This document shows, piece by piece, positions 1-8,632 of a stretch of 64,000 nucleotides of DNA (position 1 is its first letter; every line of letters begins with the position of its first letter). Source of the stretch: Silvibacterium bohemicum (GTDB taxonomy: Bacteria > Acidobacteriota > Terriglobia > Terriglobales > Acidobacteriaceae); NCBI RefSeq assembly GCF_001006305.1, contig NZ_LBHJ01000012.1:532231-596230 (forward strand), given 5' to 3'. The notes under the pieces were generated by a model that saw only the letters and a program-made list of their open reading frames with translations, did not search any database and was not told the origin of the DNA. The position numbers were made by a program, and so were the translations under genes.

Positions 1-141
1 GCCGCGAAACGTGGTGAGGTCGGTCCCGCACATGCCGACAAGCTTCACCTGAAGCAGCACCTCGCCGGCTGCTGCCCCATGGAGATCGGGGATATCGATT
101 ACCGATCCCGAATATTTTCCTTGAATCTGGAATGCCTTCAT
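1..141 (-). CDS. Zinc-type alcohol dehydrogenase, N-terminal fragment
   Basis: The 47 visible residues are the start of a medium-chain zinc-dependent alcohol dehydrogenase; the rest lies beyond the left edge. The GroES-like N-terminal strand pattern is followed by G-M-C-G-T-D, in which Cys38 matches the first catalytic zinc ligand of the family. The ATG at 141-139 opens the frame. Its substrate cannot be told from this fragment; sugar or polyol dehydrogenases are common relatives. It is divergent from the aldo/keto reductase starting at 362, so the two may share control and act on the same carbohydrate. That link is inference. Confidence 0.8.
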   Translation of the reverse strand, partial: MKAFQIQGKYSGSVIDIPDLHGAAAGEVLLQVKLVGMCGTDLTTFRG

Positions 142-183
142 GGAAACAGCTCCCAAGTTGTATCTTGCTCAGTAATTATTATA

Positions 184-218
184 CGTTTACTGTAACCTTG
201 TCTTTATGAACGTAAACG
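184..218. promoter_or_regulatory. Inverted repeat in divergent adh/AKR promoter
   Basis: CGTTTAC at 184-190 is repeated inverted as GTAAACG at 212-218 with 21 bases between the arms. It lies in the 220-base space between the divergent dehydrogenase and aldo/keto reductase genes. The position and symmetry suit an operator for a dimeric regulator. The regulator is unknown and no site family was recognised. Confidence 0.35.
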
Positions 219-361
219 GAACCATGCTTTTGAGCGAATCAAGAATTATGCAGATGAACGTCGGCGACAGTATCGCTACTTATACAGCCGTGGCTCAGTT
301 TGCGATCCGCACGGTTTGATCTCAGAGGTGTTGTTCAGAACTAAACTGCCGGAGCGCGCGC

Positions 362-1336
362 GTGGCGATATCCAAGACGATTGGCAACCAGGACATTGCC
401 CCGGGGACTATGACTTACCGCCAGCTTGGTGCGACCGAGCTTATGCTCTCGATGGTTGGGTTTGGCGCTTCTCCATTAGGAGATGTGTTTGGCGCCGTCG
501 AGCCGCAGGAAGCCCTACGGGCAGTTAATCTGGCGATCGATGAAGGTATAAATTTCTTTGACGTCTCTCCTTACTACGGCAGAACCCTAGCCGAAGAGAG
601 GCTGGGCTGGGCTCTCGAGGGACGGCGCGAAAAGATTATCCTGGCTACCAAGTGCGGGCGCTATGGAACAGATAGCTTTGACTTTTCAAGCAAGGGAATT
701 CGAAACGGCATCGAGGCCTCACTGAAACGCCTGCGCACCGATCACGTCGACCTTCTGCAGGCTCACGATGTCGAGTTCGGAGATGTAAGCCAGATCGTTG
801 AAGAGACCGTTCCGGCGATGCGCCGGCTGCAGGAGGAGGGGAAAGCCCGTTACATTGGCATCACCGGTTATCCACTCCTTTCTCTTATCGCGATCGCCAA
901 AGCGGTACCGGTGGACAGTATCCTGTCGTATTGCCACTACAATCTGATGATCGATGATTTGAATTCGATATTGATCTCTTTTGCTGAAGAGCGATCGATC
1001 GGTGTCATCAACGCGTCTCCTCTTCACATGGGCGTCCTAACCGACGGCGGTGCTCCCGATTGGCATCCGGCCCCAGCCGAAGTTCACGAGGCGGCAAAAA
1101 AAGCGGCAACACTTTGCCGTGAGCGGGGCGCAGACTTGCCGGAGTTGGCATTGCAATTCTCGTTCTCCTATCCAAAAGTTGCCAGCACGCTGGTCGGGAT
1201 GTCCAGCACAGAGGATGTTCGTCGCAGTCTGCGGGCGGCGATGTCGCCGCCGGATAGGGACTTGTTGCAGCGAATCCAAGAGTTGTTCTCCCCTGTGTCC
1301 AACCATGTATGGCCATCAGGCAACGCGCGGACATAA
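362..1336 (+). CDS. Aldo/keto reductase, L-galactose/L-fucose dehydrogenase-like
   Basis: This is a 324-residue NAD(P)-dependent aldo/keto reductase with a TIM-barrel fold. The catalytic tetrad is visible as Asp67 and Tyr72 (D-V-S-P-Y-Y-G), Lys97 (A-T-K-C-G) and His135 (L-Q-A-H-D). The opening Y-R-Q-L-G-x-T and V-G-F-G-A-S-P-L-G resemble the L-galactose dehydrogenase branch, which oxidises or reduces sugars such as L-fucose, L-galactose or pyridoxal. The GTG at 362 has GGAG eight bases upstream; an in-frame ATG at 410 (308 residues) matches the usual family start and is a serious alternative. It is divergent from a zinc dehydrogenase, suggesting a small sugar-oxidation locus (inference). Confidence 0.85.
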   Translation: MAISKTIGNQDIAPGTMTYRQLGATELMLSMVGFGASPLGDVFGAVEPQEALRAVNLAIDEGINFFDVSPYYGRTLAEERLGWALEGRREKIILATKCGRYGTDSFDFSSKGIRNGIEASLKRLRTDHVDLLQAHDVEFGDVSQIVEETVPAMRRLQEEGKARYIGITGYPLLSLIAIAKAVPVDSILSYCHYNLMIDDLNSILISFAEERSIGVINASPLHMGVLTDGGAPDWHPAPAEVHEAAKKAATLCRERGADLPELALQFSFSYPKVASTLVGMSSTEDVRRSLRAAMSPPDRDLLQRIQELFSPVSNHVWPSGNART

Positions 1337-1597
1337 CCCCCTGTTGCTCGTCCTTGATTCGCCTGTCTGCCTGTCGCCATCCCTCCTTGCTTTAGAGGTG
1401 CCGCCGCTTCCTCCTACATCAAACTACTTGATAGAAACCCATGCGGATGGCGGCTCCTCTCCAATTCGCTCCAGTAGAGGACAACTGTGGCAACTCAAAA
1501 ATGACCAAAGAGTCAAGGCAAGGAGATAGATATCTAAAAATTGACGAACCAATCCGTAAATAACGAAATCGCGATGGCCGAGTAACGAAAGCGAAGT

Positions 1598-1771
1598 TTA
1601 TCGGAATGGTAGGAGATCATAATCGCGAGTCACTTCCACGCGATGAGGATTTCGGTGCGGCTGGTACGCACGTTTCACTCCGAAGAAAAGCATGTTGTGA
1701 TGGTGAGCAAGTTGCTCACACGCCAGAATGGCCCGGAGAAAATCGCAGGGCGGACGAGTGGTGAAGTGCAC
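1598..1771 (-). CDS. Possible 57-residue ORF in frame after the mono-haem gene
   Basis: A GTG at 1771 opens a 57-codon frame that begins one codon after, and in the same frame as, the TAA that ends the upstream mono-haem protein gene. The peptide has a helical-looking stretch (A-C-E-Q-L-A-H-H-H-N-M-L-F-F-G-V-K-R) and a basic, Pro/His-rich tail; codon choice is compatible with coding. I do not recognise it. It may be a separate small gene, a remnant of a longer C-terminus cut by a stop, or chance. No good ribosome-binding site precedes the GTG. The rest of the 1337-1774 gap shows nothing else. Confidence 0.3.
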   Translation of the reverse strand: MHFTTRPPCDFLRAILACEQLAHHHNMLFFGVKRAYQPHRNPHRVEVTRDYDLLPFR

Positions 1772-1774
1772 ATC

Positions 1775-3451
1775 TTACTTCGAGCCGAGAGCTGCTGAGG
1801 GGAACAGTGGCTGAAGCCCGGTGCTTTCCCCGCCAAAAATGTGGCTTAGCGCGTTCGGAGCCAGCGAGGGAGTCGGCCGCGATACGTGGCAGAGAAAGCA
1901 ACCTCCGGGCTTCTGGGTGTATGTCTCCAGCGTTGAATTGGCGACATTCGTCGCGCCGGCCTGTCCGGCTGGAGGCGCATTGCCGCTGGTCGTCCAGGTC
2001 GCCCCGACCAGGAAGTAATTAGAGCGAATGTCGCCCTTCGGCATGAGCGCGCTTATACTGTTTTGAATCGAAATGAGGAAGGTATTCGCTGACGCATTGC
2101 CGCCTGCTGCGCCCCATGGATAGACCCTTAAGGAGTCGCTGGGGGTAATCGAAAATCCGCTTTCAGCCACGATGTTCGCCCCGTCTACTTTCATGTGCGC
2201 AACGTTAAACGGGCCGGTCGAATTCGATGCTGAGAATCCCCAGGTACCGGCTGTGCTCTGAGGGACGGATACCGGGAGTTGTTGCGCGTTGATATACGAG
2301 TACAGGGCATTCGGTGTGTCTCCGAAGTGTTCGAATGTCGCCCAGATCATCTCCGGATGGCCGGCGACGCTGCCGACGATATGCAAGCCGAGCAGCCCTA
2401 ACGTGACCTGCTTCTCACCATTCGGAATCCACTTCTTTGGATCAGACTTGTTATATGTCGGAATCGTGGCTGTCGTCGTGATGTAGCTTTTTTTGGTCCG
2501 TTCGTCCACTTCAATCCAAGAACTCTTCAGCTCCAGGGTGAGTGCCTGAGCATCCGTAAAGCCCGGTTTTCCATGTGCCGCAGCATACCTCTCGATCGCG
2601 TCGAGATCTGTTTTGGTCGTCGGAAATTGTGTCGCGGGAATGGCATCGTTTTTAACGCCGGTGAGGAAATAGGCGTAGACGTCGTTCGTCATGGACAGAT
2701 AGTAGACGAGGCCATCCGTCTGCGATTCCAATACACCGAAGCTTCCTGCCTGACCTTGGTCCACGTCGATGATGTTGTCGCTCGAGTCGACAAACACTGG
2801 TCTTCCATTGACGATAAACTCCCGTGCCGTCTGGATGGCGTTTGCGGCCTCAGAATCGCTCTTGTGAGCTGTGGGAGAAGGCAGCTCGATATTTTTGCCA
2901 GACCTATCCTGAAACGCGAGCTTGTGGTTGCCTGTTATCGACGCCTTGCTCACTTCCACTATGCTGCCCGTATTATCGACGACGATTTGCTTTCCTGAAT
3001 CATCGATAGACGGTTGCACGACTTCGAACAGGTCTCCCGATTTGTCCTCGATGATCGGCAAGCCGTGAGGGCCTTCTTTCGCAAAGCGCGGCGCCATCAA
3101 GTGAGTGATCGGGCCTCTGCCATGGGGAAGAAACTTTCTCTGATGACTCGAATCCGCGGGAGAAACGTCATAGAAGGTGGATGAGTCGAAGACGCGGGTA
3201 CCGGCAGACTGCGATGTCAGCCAGAGAAACATCTGTTTCGACCACGCGTAGAAATCGCAGACACTCGATTCGGAAAATCCGACGCTATCCGCAGGCTTCA
3301 CGAACCCGTTCACGCTGGGATTTCCTGACAGGAACCATTTGTCGAAGGTCTTCTGATCCACTGGGCATTTGGGATACGCGTCCTGGGGAATGGTTTGTCC
3401 CGATAGTGCGGATCCAGCAAGCATCAGAATGATGAGGGATAGATACTTCAT
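1775..3451 (-). CDS. Secreted mono-haem c-type protein, function unknown
   Basis: This 558-residue protein starts with a signal peptide (hydrophobic residues 4-17, then S-G-Q) and ends with a single haem c motif, C-F-L-C-H at 518-522, so it should be exported and haem-loaded in the periplasm. Between them is a large domain I do not recognise. Residues about 135-230 are rich in short G/D-S-G turns followed by I-V-x-V strands, which look like degenerate beta repeats. A W-A-T-F-E-H-F segment sits near residue 370. Start at 3451 has GGGAGG six bases upstream. It follows a small minus-strand gene (4051-3608) by about 156 bases and may be co-transcribed. It could be an electron-transfer subunit or an oxidase; the family is not named here. 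Confidence 0.7.
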   Translation of the reverse strand: MKYLSLIILMLAGSALSGQTIPQDAYPKCPVDQKTFDKWFLSGNPSVNGFVKPADSVGFSESSVCDFYAWSKQMFLWLTSQSAGTRVFDSSTFYDVSPADSSHQRKFLPHGRGPITHLMAPRFAKEGPHGLPIIEDKSGDLFEVVQPSIDDSGKQIVVDNTGSIVEVSKASITGNHKLAFQDRSGKNIELPSPTAHKSDSEAANAIQTAREFIVNGRPVFVDSSDNIIDVDQGQAGSFGVLESQTDGLVYYLSMTNDVYAYFLTGVKNDAIPATQFPTTKTDLDAIERYAAAHGKPGFTDAQALTLELKSSWIEVDERTKKSYITTTATIPTYNKSDPKKWIPNGEKQVTLGLLGLHIVGSVAGHPEMIWATFEHFGDTPNALYSYINAQQLPVSVPQSTAGTWGFSASNSTGPFNVAHMKVDGANIVAESGFSITPSDSLRVYPWGAAGGNASANTFLISIQNSISALMPKGDIRSNYFLVGATWTTSGNAPPAGQAGATNVANSTLETYTQKPGGCFLCHVSRPTPSLAPNALSHIFGGESTGLQPLFPSAALGSK

Positions 3452-3556
3452 GCTCGGCCTCCCGTTTCAAGGCAGAAAAAACATTTCGCATCTGGAGGCA
3501 GCCTGAGTCCTTTGCGTTCACCTTCTCGCGAAGATAAATTAGCTGCCTAATGAACA

Positions 3557-3583
3557 CAGGGCCCCGGTTTGCGCGCGGCCCTG
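3557..3583 (-). terminator. GC-rich hairpin between two minus-strand genes
   Basis: CAGGGCC at 3557-3563 pairs with GGCCCTG at 3577-3583 around a 13-base loop, just after the end of the 147-residue gene. There is no T-run in the minus direction; a T-rich stretch lies on the plus side. It may be a terminator or partial attenuator between the small gene and the mono-haem gene. Confidence 0.3.
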
Positions 3584-3607
3584 CGTGTCTTTATTTATTG
3601 CGATGAA

Positions 3608-4051
3608 TCAAGCTGGCGGACAGCCGCCGTTCAGGATCATCTGTACGGTGCAAGCGGGATAGGCCGAGTACAGGTTGCTGGGTTGATTGTTCGAGTTGAC
3701 CCACTGCCCAAAGGCTACGAGGTTCGTCTCTACTGGCAAGGGCGGCGGGTTCACCACATAGGAGAGCAGCTTATCGAAAATCGGTCCCATCTGCTGGACG
3801 AAGTCTTTAATGTATTGGTCGAAGCTGCCGTCGTACTCAGTCAGCACCCACAGAATTTGTGAGGTTGGTGGGTTCGATGCGAATCCGGGTTCTGGAAGAA
3901 AGCGGGCAAAATGAACTGTTCCTACTGCGTCCAGCCCGGCATTGATCGTCTGGGACTGGGAAAACACATAGGCAAGGATGGCTTGATTCTGACCTTCAGC
4001 AATGGTCAACATCAAATTGAGTGGGCTTTGAACCTGGGTATTGTCGGGCAT
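3608..4051 (-). CDS. Small protein resembling a Dyp-peroxidase half-domain
   Basis: A 147-residue cytosolic-looking protein with no signal peptide. The pattern V-H-F-A-R-F near residue 46 followed by L-W-V-L-T-E-Y-D-G-S-F-D-x-Y-I-K-D-F recalls one ferredoxin-like half of Dyp-type or chlorite-dismutase-related haem enzymes, where this H-F-A-R-F motif introduces a strand. No haem ligand can be assigned, so enzymatic activity is uncertain. It lies upstream of the secreted mono-haem protein on the same strand, which would fit a redox role (inference). The 366-base region before it is AT-rich. Confidence 0.55.
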   Translation of the reverse strand: MPDNTQVQSPLNLMLTIAEGQNQAILAYVFSQSQTINAGLDAVGTVHFARFLPEPGFASNPPTSQILWVLTEYDGSFDQYIKDFVQQMGPIFDKLLSYVVNPPPLPVETNLVAFGQWVNSNNQPSNLYSAYPACTVQMILNGGCPPA

Positions 4052-4417
4052 GTTACCCTCTTTCTCTAACTCAAACGCCGATGCCGATAACTATACACAA
4101 GACAGAAATATATGCACCAAAAAGTTTGACTAACATGCGAGTTACATGGGTTTGAGGAAAATGGCATCTTTTTATATAGGGGCGAAGGAGAATTTTGCGA
4201 TCTCGCGCTGCTGTCGGGTCTCAGGACAAGCGAGTCCCAAGGAGCGCGGACCGTCCGCAGTGATCTACGCGTGATGAAAGTCTTCGAAAAGAAGAACGGC
4301 AGAGCGGTCTAGCCGAGCTCTTACCACGCCGCCGGCGATTCGTTCGTCGACAGGTCTCCGCCAGCTTTGGGTTTTCCATCAACTGATAGAATTGCCTCGC
4401 CGAGGCGCTGATCTTTT
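4052..4417. other. Divergent intergenic region
   Basis: These 366 bases separate the minus-strand small gene from the plus-strand acyltransferase. The first 130 bases are AT-rich and should hold the promoter of the minus-strand gene. No convincing gene, tRNA or clear operator was seen in the rest. Confidence 0.5.
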
Positions 4418-5563
4418 TTGGACACCGAAATAAGCTCTTCCACGACTCCCAAGCTCCCCACGAAGACGCACTACGTGATCCTTGACGGATTGCGTGGGGT
4501 CGCTTCTCTCATGGTGATCATCTATCACCTCTTTGAAGCGAACGGCAACGAGAACCGCTTCAAACAGTACATCAACCACGGCTATCTGGCCGTCGACTTC
4601 TTCTTCATCCTTTCGGGTTTCGTAATCGCATACGCTTACGATGATCGCTGGACGCGGATGTCCCAGTGGGATTTCTACAAACGCCGGCTCGTCCGCCTTC
4701 AGCCCATGGTGGTCATGGGAAGTCTGATCGGCGCTGCGCTCTTCTACTTTCAGAAGGGACCAGCCTTTCCTCTGGTTGCATCGACGCCGGTGTCCAAGAT
4801 GCTGTTGGTGATGCTGATCGGCTGCACGCTCATTCCTGTGACAACGGGGATGGATATTCGTGGTTGGAACGAGATGCATCCGCTTGACGGGCCGGCCTGG
4901 TCGTTGTTCTTTGAATACTGCGCAAACATCCTGTATGCCGTGGGCCTACGCAAGCTTTCGAATCGGGTACTCGGCATCTTCGTGTTCGTTGCCGCGCTGT
5001 TTCTGCTGCAATATTCGGTTTTCGGAGGCCGGGGAGACGTGATCGGAGGCTGGTCGATCGATCCGACGCAGTTGCACATCGGCTTCGCGCGCCTGCTCTT
5101 TCCTTTCTTCGCCGGCATCCTGCTGATGCGGCTTGGCAAGCGTATAGAGATGAAGGGCGCATTCGCGATTTGCAGCCTTCTGCTGATTGTGTCCCTGGTA
5201 CTTCCGCGCTTCGGAGGGACCGAGCATCTATGGATGAACGGCCTTTATGAGGCCCTTTGCATCATCATCCTGTTTCCCCTCATCGTGGCTATAGGTGCAG
5301 GGGAACAGCGCGTGGATGGGCCTTCGATCCGCATCGCCCGGTTCTTTGGTGATCTTTCCTTCCCGCTTTACATCACGCATTACCCGCTGGTTTACATCTA
5401 TACGGCATGGATCGTGCGGGACAAGCCATCTTTGCTTCAGTCGACGGAGGTTGGCGCCGTCCTATTCCTCAGTGCAATCGCGATGGCTTACGCTTGCCTC
5501 AAGCTCTATGACGAGCCTGTCCGAAAGTGGCTCAGCAAAAAGGTTCTCGGGCGGCCTGCCTAG
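4418..5563 (+). CDS. Acyltransferase 3 family membrane protein (OafA-like)
   Basis: A 381-residue integral membrane acyltransferase of the acyltransferase-3 family, which moves acetyl or other acyl groups from the cytoplasm onto surface sugars or lipids. The family signature is intact at the N-terminus: L-D-G-L-R-G-V-A-S followed by a membrane segment and Y-H-L, then G-Y-L-A-V-D-F-F-F-I-L-S-G-F-V, and R-R-x-x-R-L-x-P. About ten hydrophobic segments follow. No SGNH domain is attached. The TTG at 4418 is the only start that keeps the N-terminus before the signature. It is monocistronic and convergent with the TPR gene ending at 5612. The acceptor is unknown. Confidence 0.88.
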   Translation: MDTEISSSTTPKLPTKTHYVILDGLRGVASLMVIIYHLFEANGNENRFKQYINHGYLAVDFFFILSGFVIAYAYDDRWTRMSQWDFYKRRLVRLQPMVVMGSLIGAALFYFQKGPAFPLVASTPVSKMLLVMLIGCTLIPVTTGMDIRGWNEMHPLDGPAWSLFFEYCANILYAVGLRKLSNRVLGIFVFVAALFLLQYSVFGGRGDVIGGWSIDPTQLHIGFARLLFPFFAGILLMRLGKRIEMKGAFAICSLLLIVSLVLPRFGGTEHLWMNGLYEALCIIILFPLIVAIGAGEQRVDGPSIRIARFFGDLSFPLYITHYPLVYIYTAWIVRDKPSLLQSTEVGAVLFLSAIAMAYACLKLYDEPVRKWLSKKVLGRPA

Positions 5564-5611
5564 CAGGGAAGTCTCACTAATAAGAAAGCCGATCATTTTT
5601 TAAATTGCGCG

Positions 5612-7720
5612 CTAAGGCTTGCTATCGAGACCGGATGCCTCTGCCAATTTTTCGCGTGCGGCGCTGTTATTCGGATTCAGTTGTAGGGCTTTTTGCAGAT
5701 TCGTGACAGCTACTTTCGTGTTGCCGTGCGCCAATTGCAGACTGCCTAACTCGTAATAGACGCCGGCGTTCTTCAGGTCCTCGCTGACCAACTCATTCAG
5801 CAATTGTTCCGCTTCATCCTTTTTCCCGAGAGGGATGAGAGCAAGTGCCAGGTCATACTTCGCGCTACTGTCGGAAGGTTCGATGTGGATTGCGGTGCGC
5901 AGCTCCATTTCTGCTTCGGGATATTTTCCCTGTGCTGCAAGCTCTTCGCCGATTGCTTTGTGTACAACCGCCAGATTGGGATGTTCCCGCTCGATTGCCT
6001 GCAGGCGATCGAGGCCCGCTTCATGATCCCCCGTTTTTATGAGCGACTCCGCGTATGCGTACGCTAACAAGGGAACGCGACTCATCTGTACTGCAATGGG
6101 AGAAAATACAGCGAGAGCTCCCTTGTAATCCTGGAGCATAAATTTACTCATGCCGAGGGGGAGCTGAACGTTGATATCGGCGGCAGCATGTGACTGGGTA
6201 TATCTTTCCAGGCAGATCACCGCCTGTTTGTATTGTTGGGCTGCATATGCGGCCCGGCCCCAGTTGTAATCCAGGCCATCCATCGCTGGATTCCACTCGG
6301 CTGCTTTCGCGAAGTATTCGGTTGCGGCCTCGTAGACCTTGTTCTGCGCCGCAATCGCTCCGAGATTGTTGAAGCTGTCCGCGATTGCCGGCCCGATTCG
6401 TGTTTCATCTTCTCTGGCTACCGCAGCTCCCTCACCGGAGGGATTCGTGGTTGAAGCCACAGGAAAAGGCGAAGTGTCGGGTGTCTGCGCCATCGCATCA
6501 CTATCTGTAGGCGCTTTGCCGGTTAGATTCACCTGGTCCAGAAGTCTGTTCTGCAGCAACAGCTGCTGCGCAATCTGCATTTCCTTCTTGCCCTCGAAGC
6601 TGTCTCCGCGCTGCATCAAGATCAAGCCGAGTTGATAATGTGCTCCGCGAATCTGATAGTGGTTGCGCGAGGAATCGATGGTCACCGCGATGGCCTTGCG
6701 CAGTGCGTTTTCTGCTTCAGCCGTCTTTCCGAGGTCTCCATAGATGCCGCCGAGAAGAAGGAAATTGTCCGGATTCCGAGGGTCCAGTTCGGCTGCCCGA
6801 CTGAGATCTTTTATAGCTTCCTGCAGCTGTCGTCGGCTCATCGCAATGTAGCCGAGCTGTGAATAACTGAAATAGTCGTTGGGATGAACTGCCAGCTCTT
6901 TCTTGAACTCAGCCTCGGCTTGGGGAAATGCAGTATCTCCGGATCGCAACAGATAAGACGCACCCAGCGAATAATGCGCGCCGGGAAACCTGTCGTCCTT
7001 CGCGAGAACCTTCTTGTACTCCTGGATCGCTTCTTCCGGAAAGTCGGCCTCCGCATATGCTCGGCCAAATTCCATGTGGGCCGATGCGGTGTCACCGAAT
7101 TTGCTTTGCAGATTTGCGAATACCTGCGCGGCGCCTTTCATGTCTGACAGTGCAAGATCCAGTTGTGCCAGGGCATATTGGCTTTCGAATCCGGGATCGA
7201 GATTCACCGCAGCCGCGAACTGCTCCTTGGCTTCGGCGTTTTGTTTCATCCCCAGCAAGGCCTGGCCTAAGATGCGATGAAGCTTTGCCTTGTCGCCGTC
7301 CGCCATGTCATTGGAATAATTAGCTAGAAGCTCTTCCGCAAGCGACTTGGCCTTCGCGAAGTCTTTGTCCGCGAGCGCAGCTTCTGCGTAGTCCATCCGT
7401 AGACCTGAATGATTCGGTGTGAGCTTCAGAGCTTCGTCGAAGAGTGGAACCGCACGCAGATAATCGCCGATGTGAGAGCGGTCATCGGCGATCTCCTGCA
7501 ATGCCGCCGCGAGAAAGAGCTTGTACTGAAACTCCGCCTGCCCCAGATTTCCTTGCCCCTGAAATGCTTCCGCGGCCTCATAGTGTTGCTGCAGAGTAGA
7601 TGGAGGCGCGGAGCGGCGATGAGTAGCCTGACTGCACGCGAGTGAAAGACCGATTGCCAGAGGTATAACAGACGCGCCCGGGGTGCCAACTTTTTTTAGC
7701 ATGCTCGACACCTGAATCAA
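5612..7720 (-). CDS. TPR-repeat lipoprotein
   Basis: A 702-residue protein made almost entirely of tetratricopeptide repeats, running from about residue 45 to the end with a less ordered Ser/Pro-rich linker near 405-440. The start has a lipoprotein signal ending L-S-L-A-C (Cys29), so it is probably anchored in a membrane facing the periplasm. The ATG at 7720 overlaps the stop of the cupredoxin gene by four bases (ATGA). A second in-frame ATG at 7702 has AGGTG in a better position and would make Cys23 the lipid site. It is the last gene of a five-gene operon and probably acts as a scaffold for the neighbouring redox proteins (inference). Confidence 0.85.
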   Translation of the reverse strand: MIQVSSMLKKVGTPGASVIPLAIGLSLACSQATHRRSAPPSTLQQHYEAAEAFQGQGNLGQAEFQYKLFLAAALQEIADDRSHIGDYLRAVPLFDEALKLTPNHSGLRMDYAEAALADKDFAKAKSLAEELLANYSNDMADGDKAKLHRILGQALLGMKQNAEAKEQFAAAVNLDPGFESQYALAQLDLALSDMKGAAQVFANLQSKFGDTASAHMEFGRAYAEADFPEEAIQEYKKVLAKDDRFPGAHYSLGASYLLRSGDTAFPQAEAEFKKELAVHPNDYFSYSQLGYIAMSRRQLQEAIKDLSRAAELDPRNPDNFLLLGGIYGDLGKTAEAENALRKAIAVTIDSSRNHYQIRGAHYQLGLILMQRGDSFEGKKEMQIAQQLLLQNRLLDQVNLTGKAPTDSDAMAQTPDTSPFPVASTTNPSGEGAAVAREDETRIGPAIADSFNNLGAIAAQNKVYEAATEYFAKAAEWNPAMDGLDYNWGRAAYAAQQYKQAVICLERYTQSHAAADINVQLPLGMSKFMLQDYKGALAVFSPIAVQMSRVPLLAYAYAESLIKTGDHEAGLDRLQAIEREHPNLAVVHKAIGEELAAQGKYPEAEMELRTAIHIEPSDSSAKYDLALALIPLGKKDEAEQLLNELVSEDLKNAGVYYELGSLQLAHGNTKVAVTNLQKALQLNPNNSAAREKLAEASGLDSKP

Positions 7721-8106
7721 GGCTCCACGTGCACGACGAAAACCATGGCGCTGTGGCCGGCGCCGCAGTAGCGCGAGCAGCGGCCTTTGAAGTCTCCTAT
7801 GCTGTCGGGAGTCACGATGGCCGTCGCCGAGCTCTTGGCGGGAATCTCTACTTCCAACCCCAGGCCATCGACCGCTACCGCATGCGCCACGTCGTCCGAG
7901 ACAAACACCAGCTTTACCGTCTGCCCGCGCCTGATCGAGATTTCCGAGGGGCTGAACGCATAGCGTTTTGCGTGTATTTTGATTACTCTGGCGGCCTTAG
8001 CGCTGTCGCTGGAATGAACTCCGGCGCCGGCAAGAACGGTATAGAAGGAAATCGCAATCGCGGCAGTCCACCGCGCAACTCGAATACTTAGTTTCTTTTT
8101 TTTCAC
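7717..8106 (-). CDS. Membrane-anchored CuA-type cupredoxin
   Basis: A 129-residue protein with an N-terminal membrane anchor or signal (residues 11-30) and one cupredoxin domain like the CuA domain of cytochrome c oxidase subunit II and nitrous oxide reductase. The copper ligands are all visible: His75, then Cys110-x3-Cys114-x3-His118-x2-Met121. The residue between the cysteines that supplies a backbone ligand is Arg112 rather than the usual Glu. There is no transmembrane hairpin as in true CoxB. The GTG at 8106 has AAGG upstream and leaves 20 bases after the preceding gene, so a longer frame reaching 8301 is rejected. It sits in an operon with a pentahaem cytochrome and would suit electron transfer. 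Confidence 0.82.
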   Translation of the reverse strand: MKKKKLSIRVARWTAAIAISFYTVLAGAGVHSSDSAKAARVIKIHAKRYAFSPSEISIRRGQTVKLVFVSDDVAHAVAVDGLGLEVEIPAKSSATAIVTPDSIGDFKGRCSRYCGAGHSAMVFVVHVEP

Positions 8107-8126
8107 TCTGAACCTTGGAGCTTCAA

Positions 8127-8621
8127 TTAAAAGAGAGAGCCCGCGACCTGCTCGGCGATGTCTCTCGCCTTGCCTTGAAGCTGCTCTCTCGTCATGGAGG
8201 GATCGCCGACGAGGCTGGAGCTGATCGTCACAATAAATGCTTGATCGCGAACGCGGCCTATCACCTGTTCGCCGCGATCTTTGGTTGTATCCGCGCCGCA
8301 TTGCACGGCTTCATTTCCGATCCCCTTCAAATCAACCGGAGGGGAAGTGCATCTCGATTGATAGGAATGCATTTCCTGGTTTTGATCCTTCAGGGGACGA
8401 ACAAAGATCTGAAGACTGTGCGTTACCGAGTCCTTTTGATATTGGAAGGTACAAAGCTGACCGCCATCCGCAGTAGGATTCAGCTCCAGGGTCGCGGAGC
8501 CGCCTAATGCGCCGGAGGCAGTCGCCTTATTCATCCAGGGACACACGTTCTCAGCCATGGACAGGTGGGAGGCAAAAAGTATTCCGAGAAGAGCGATCCA
8601 CGGCAGGGATATTTTTCGCAT
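8127..8621 (-). CDS. Secreted protein, DUF3558-like
   Basis: A 164-residue exported protein with a clear signal peptide (residues 1-23, ending S-M-A-E). The mature part begins C-P-W-M-N-K-A-T and contains G-A-L-G-G and a second Cys in L-C-T-F, a layout seen in small DUF3558-like secreted proteins. Four mature cysteines could form two disulfides. The start at 8621 has AAGG eight bases upstream. It is 11 bases after the cytochrome gene and 20 before the cupredoxin gene, so it is translated as part of the redox operon. The function is unknown. Confidence 0.7.
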   Translation of the reverse strand: MRKISLPWIALLGILFASHLSMAENVCPWMNKATASGALGGSATLELNPTADGGQLCTFQYQKDSVTHSLQIFVRPLKDQNQEMHSYQSRCTSPPVDLKGIGNEAVQCGADTTKDRGEQVIGRVRDQAFIVTISSSLVGDPSMTREQLQGKARDIAEQVAGSLF

Positions 8622-8632
8622 AGTTCGACCTT

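Noticed and set aside
8107-8301. N-terminal extension of the cupredoxin gene
   Set aside because: It would overlap most of the tail of the upstream secreted-protein gene and is Arg-rich with no signal; the GTG at 8106 fits better.
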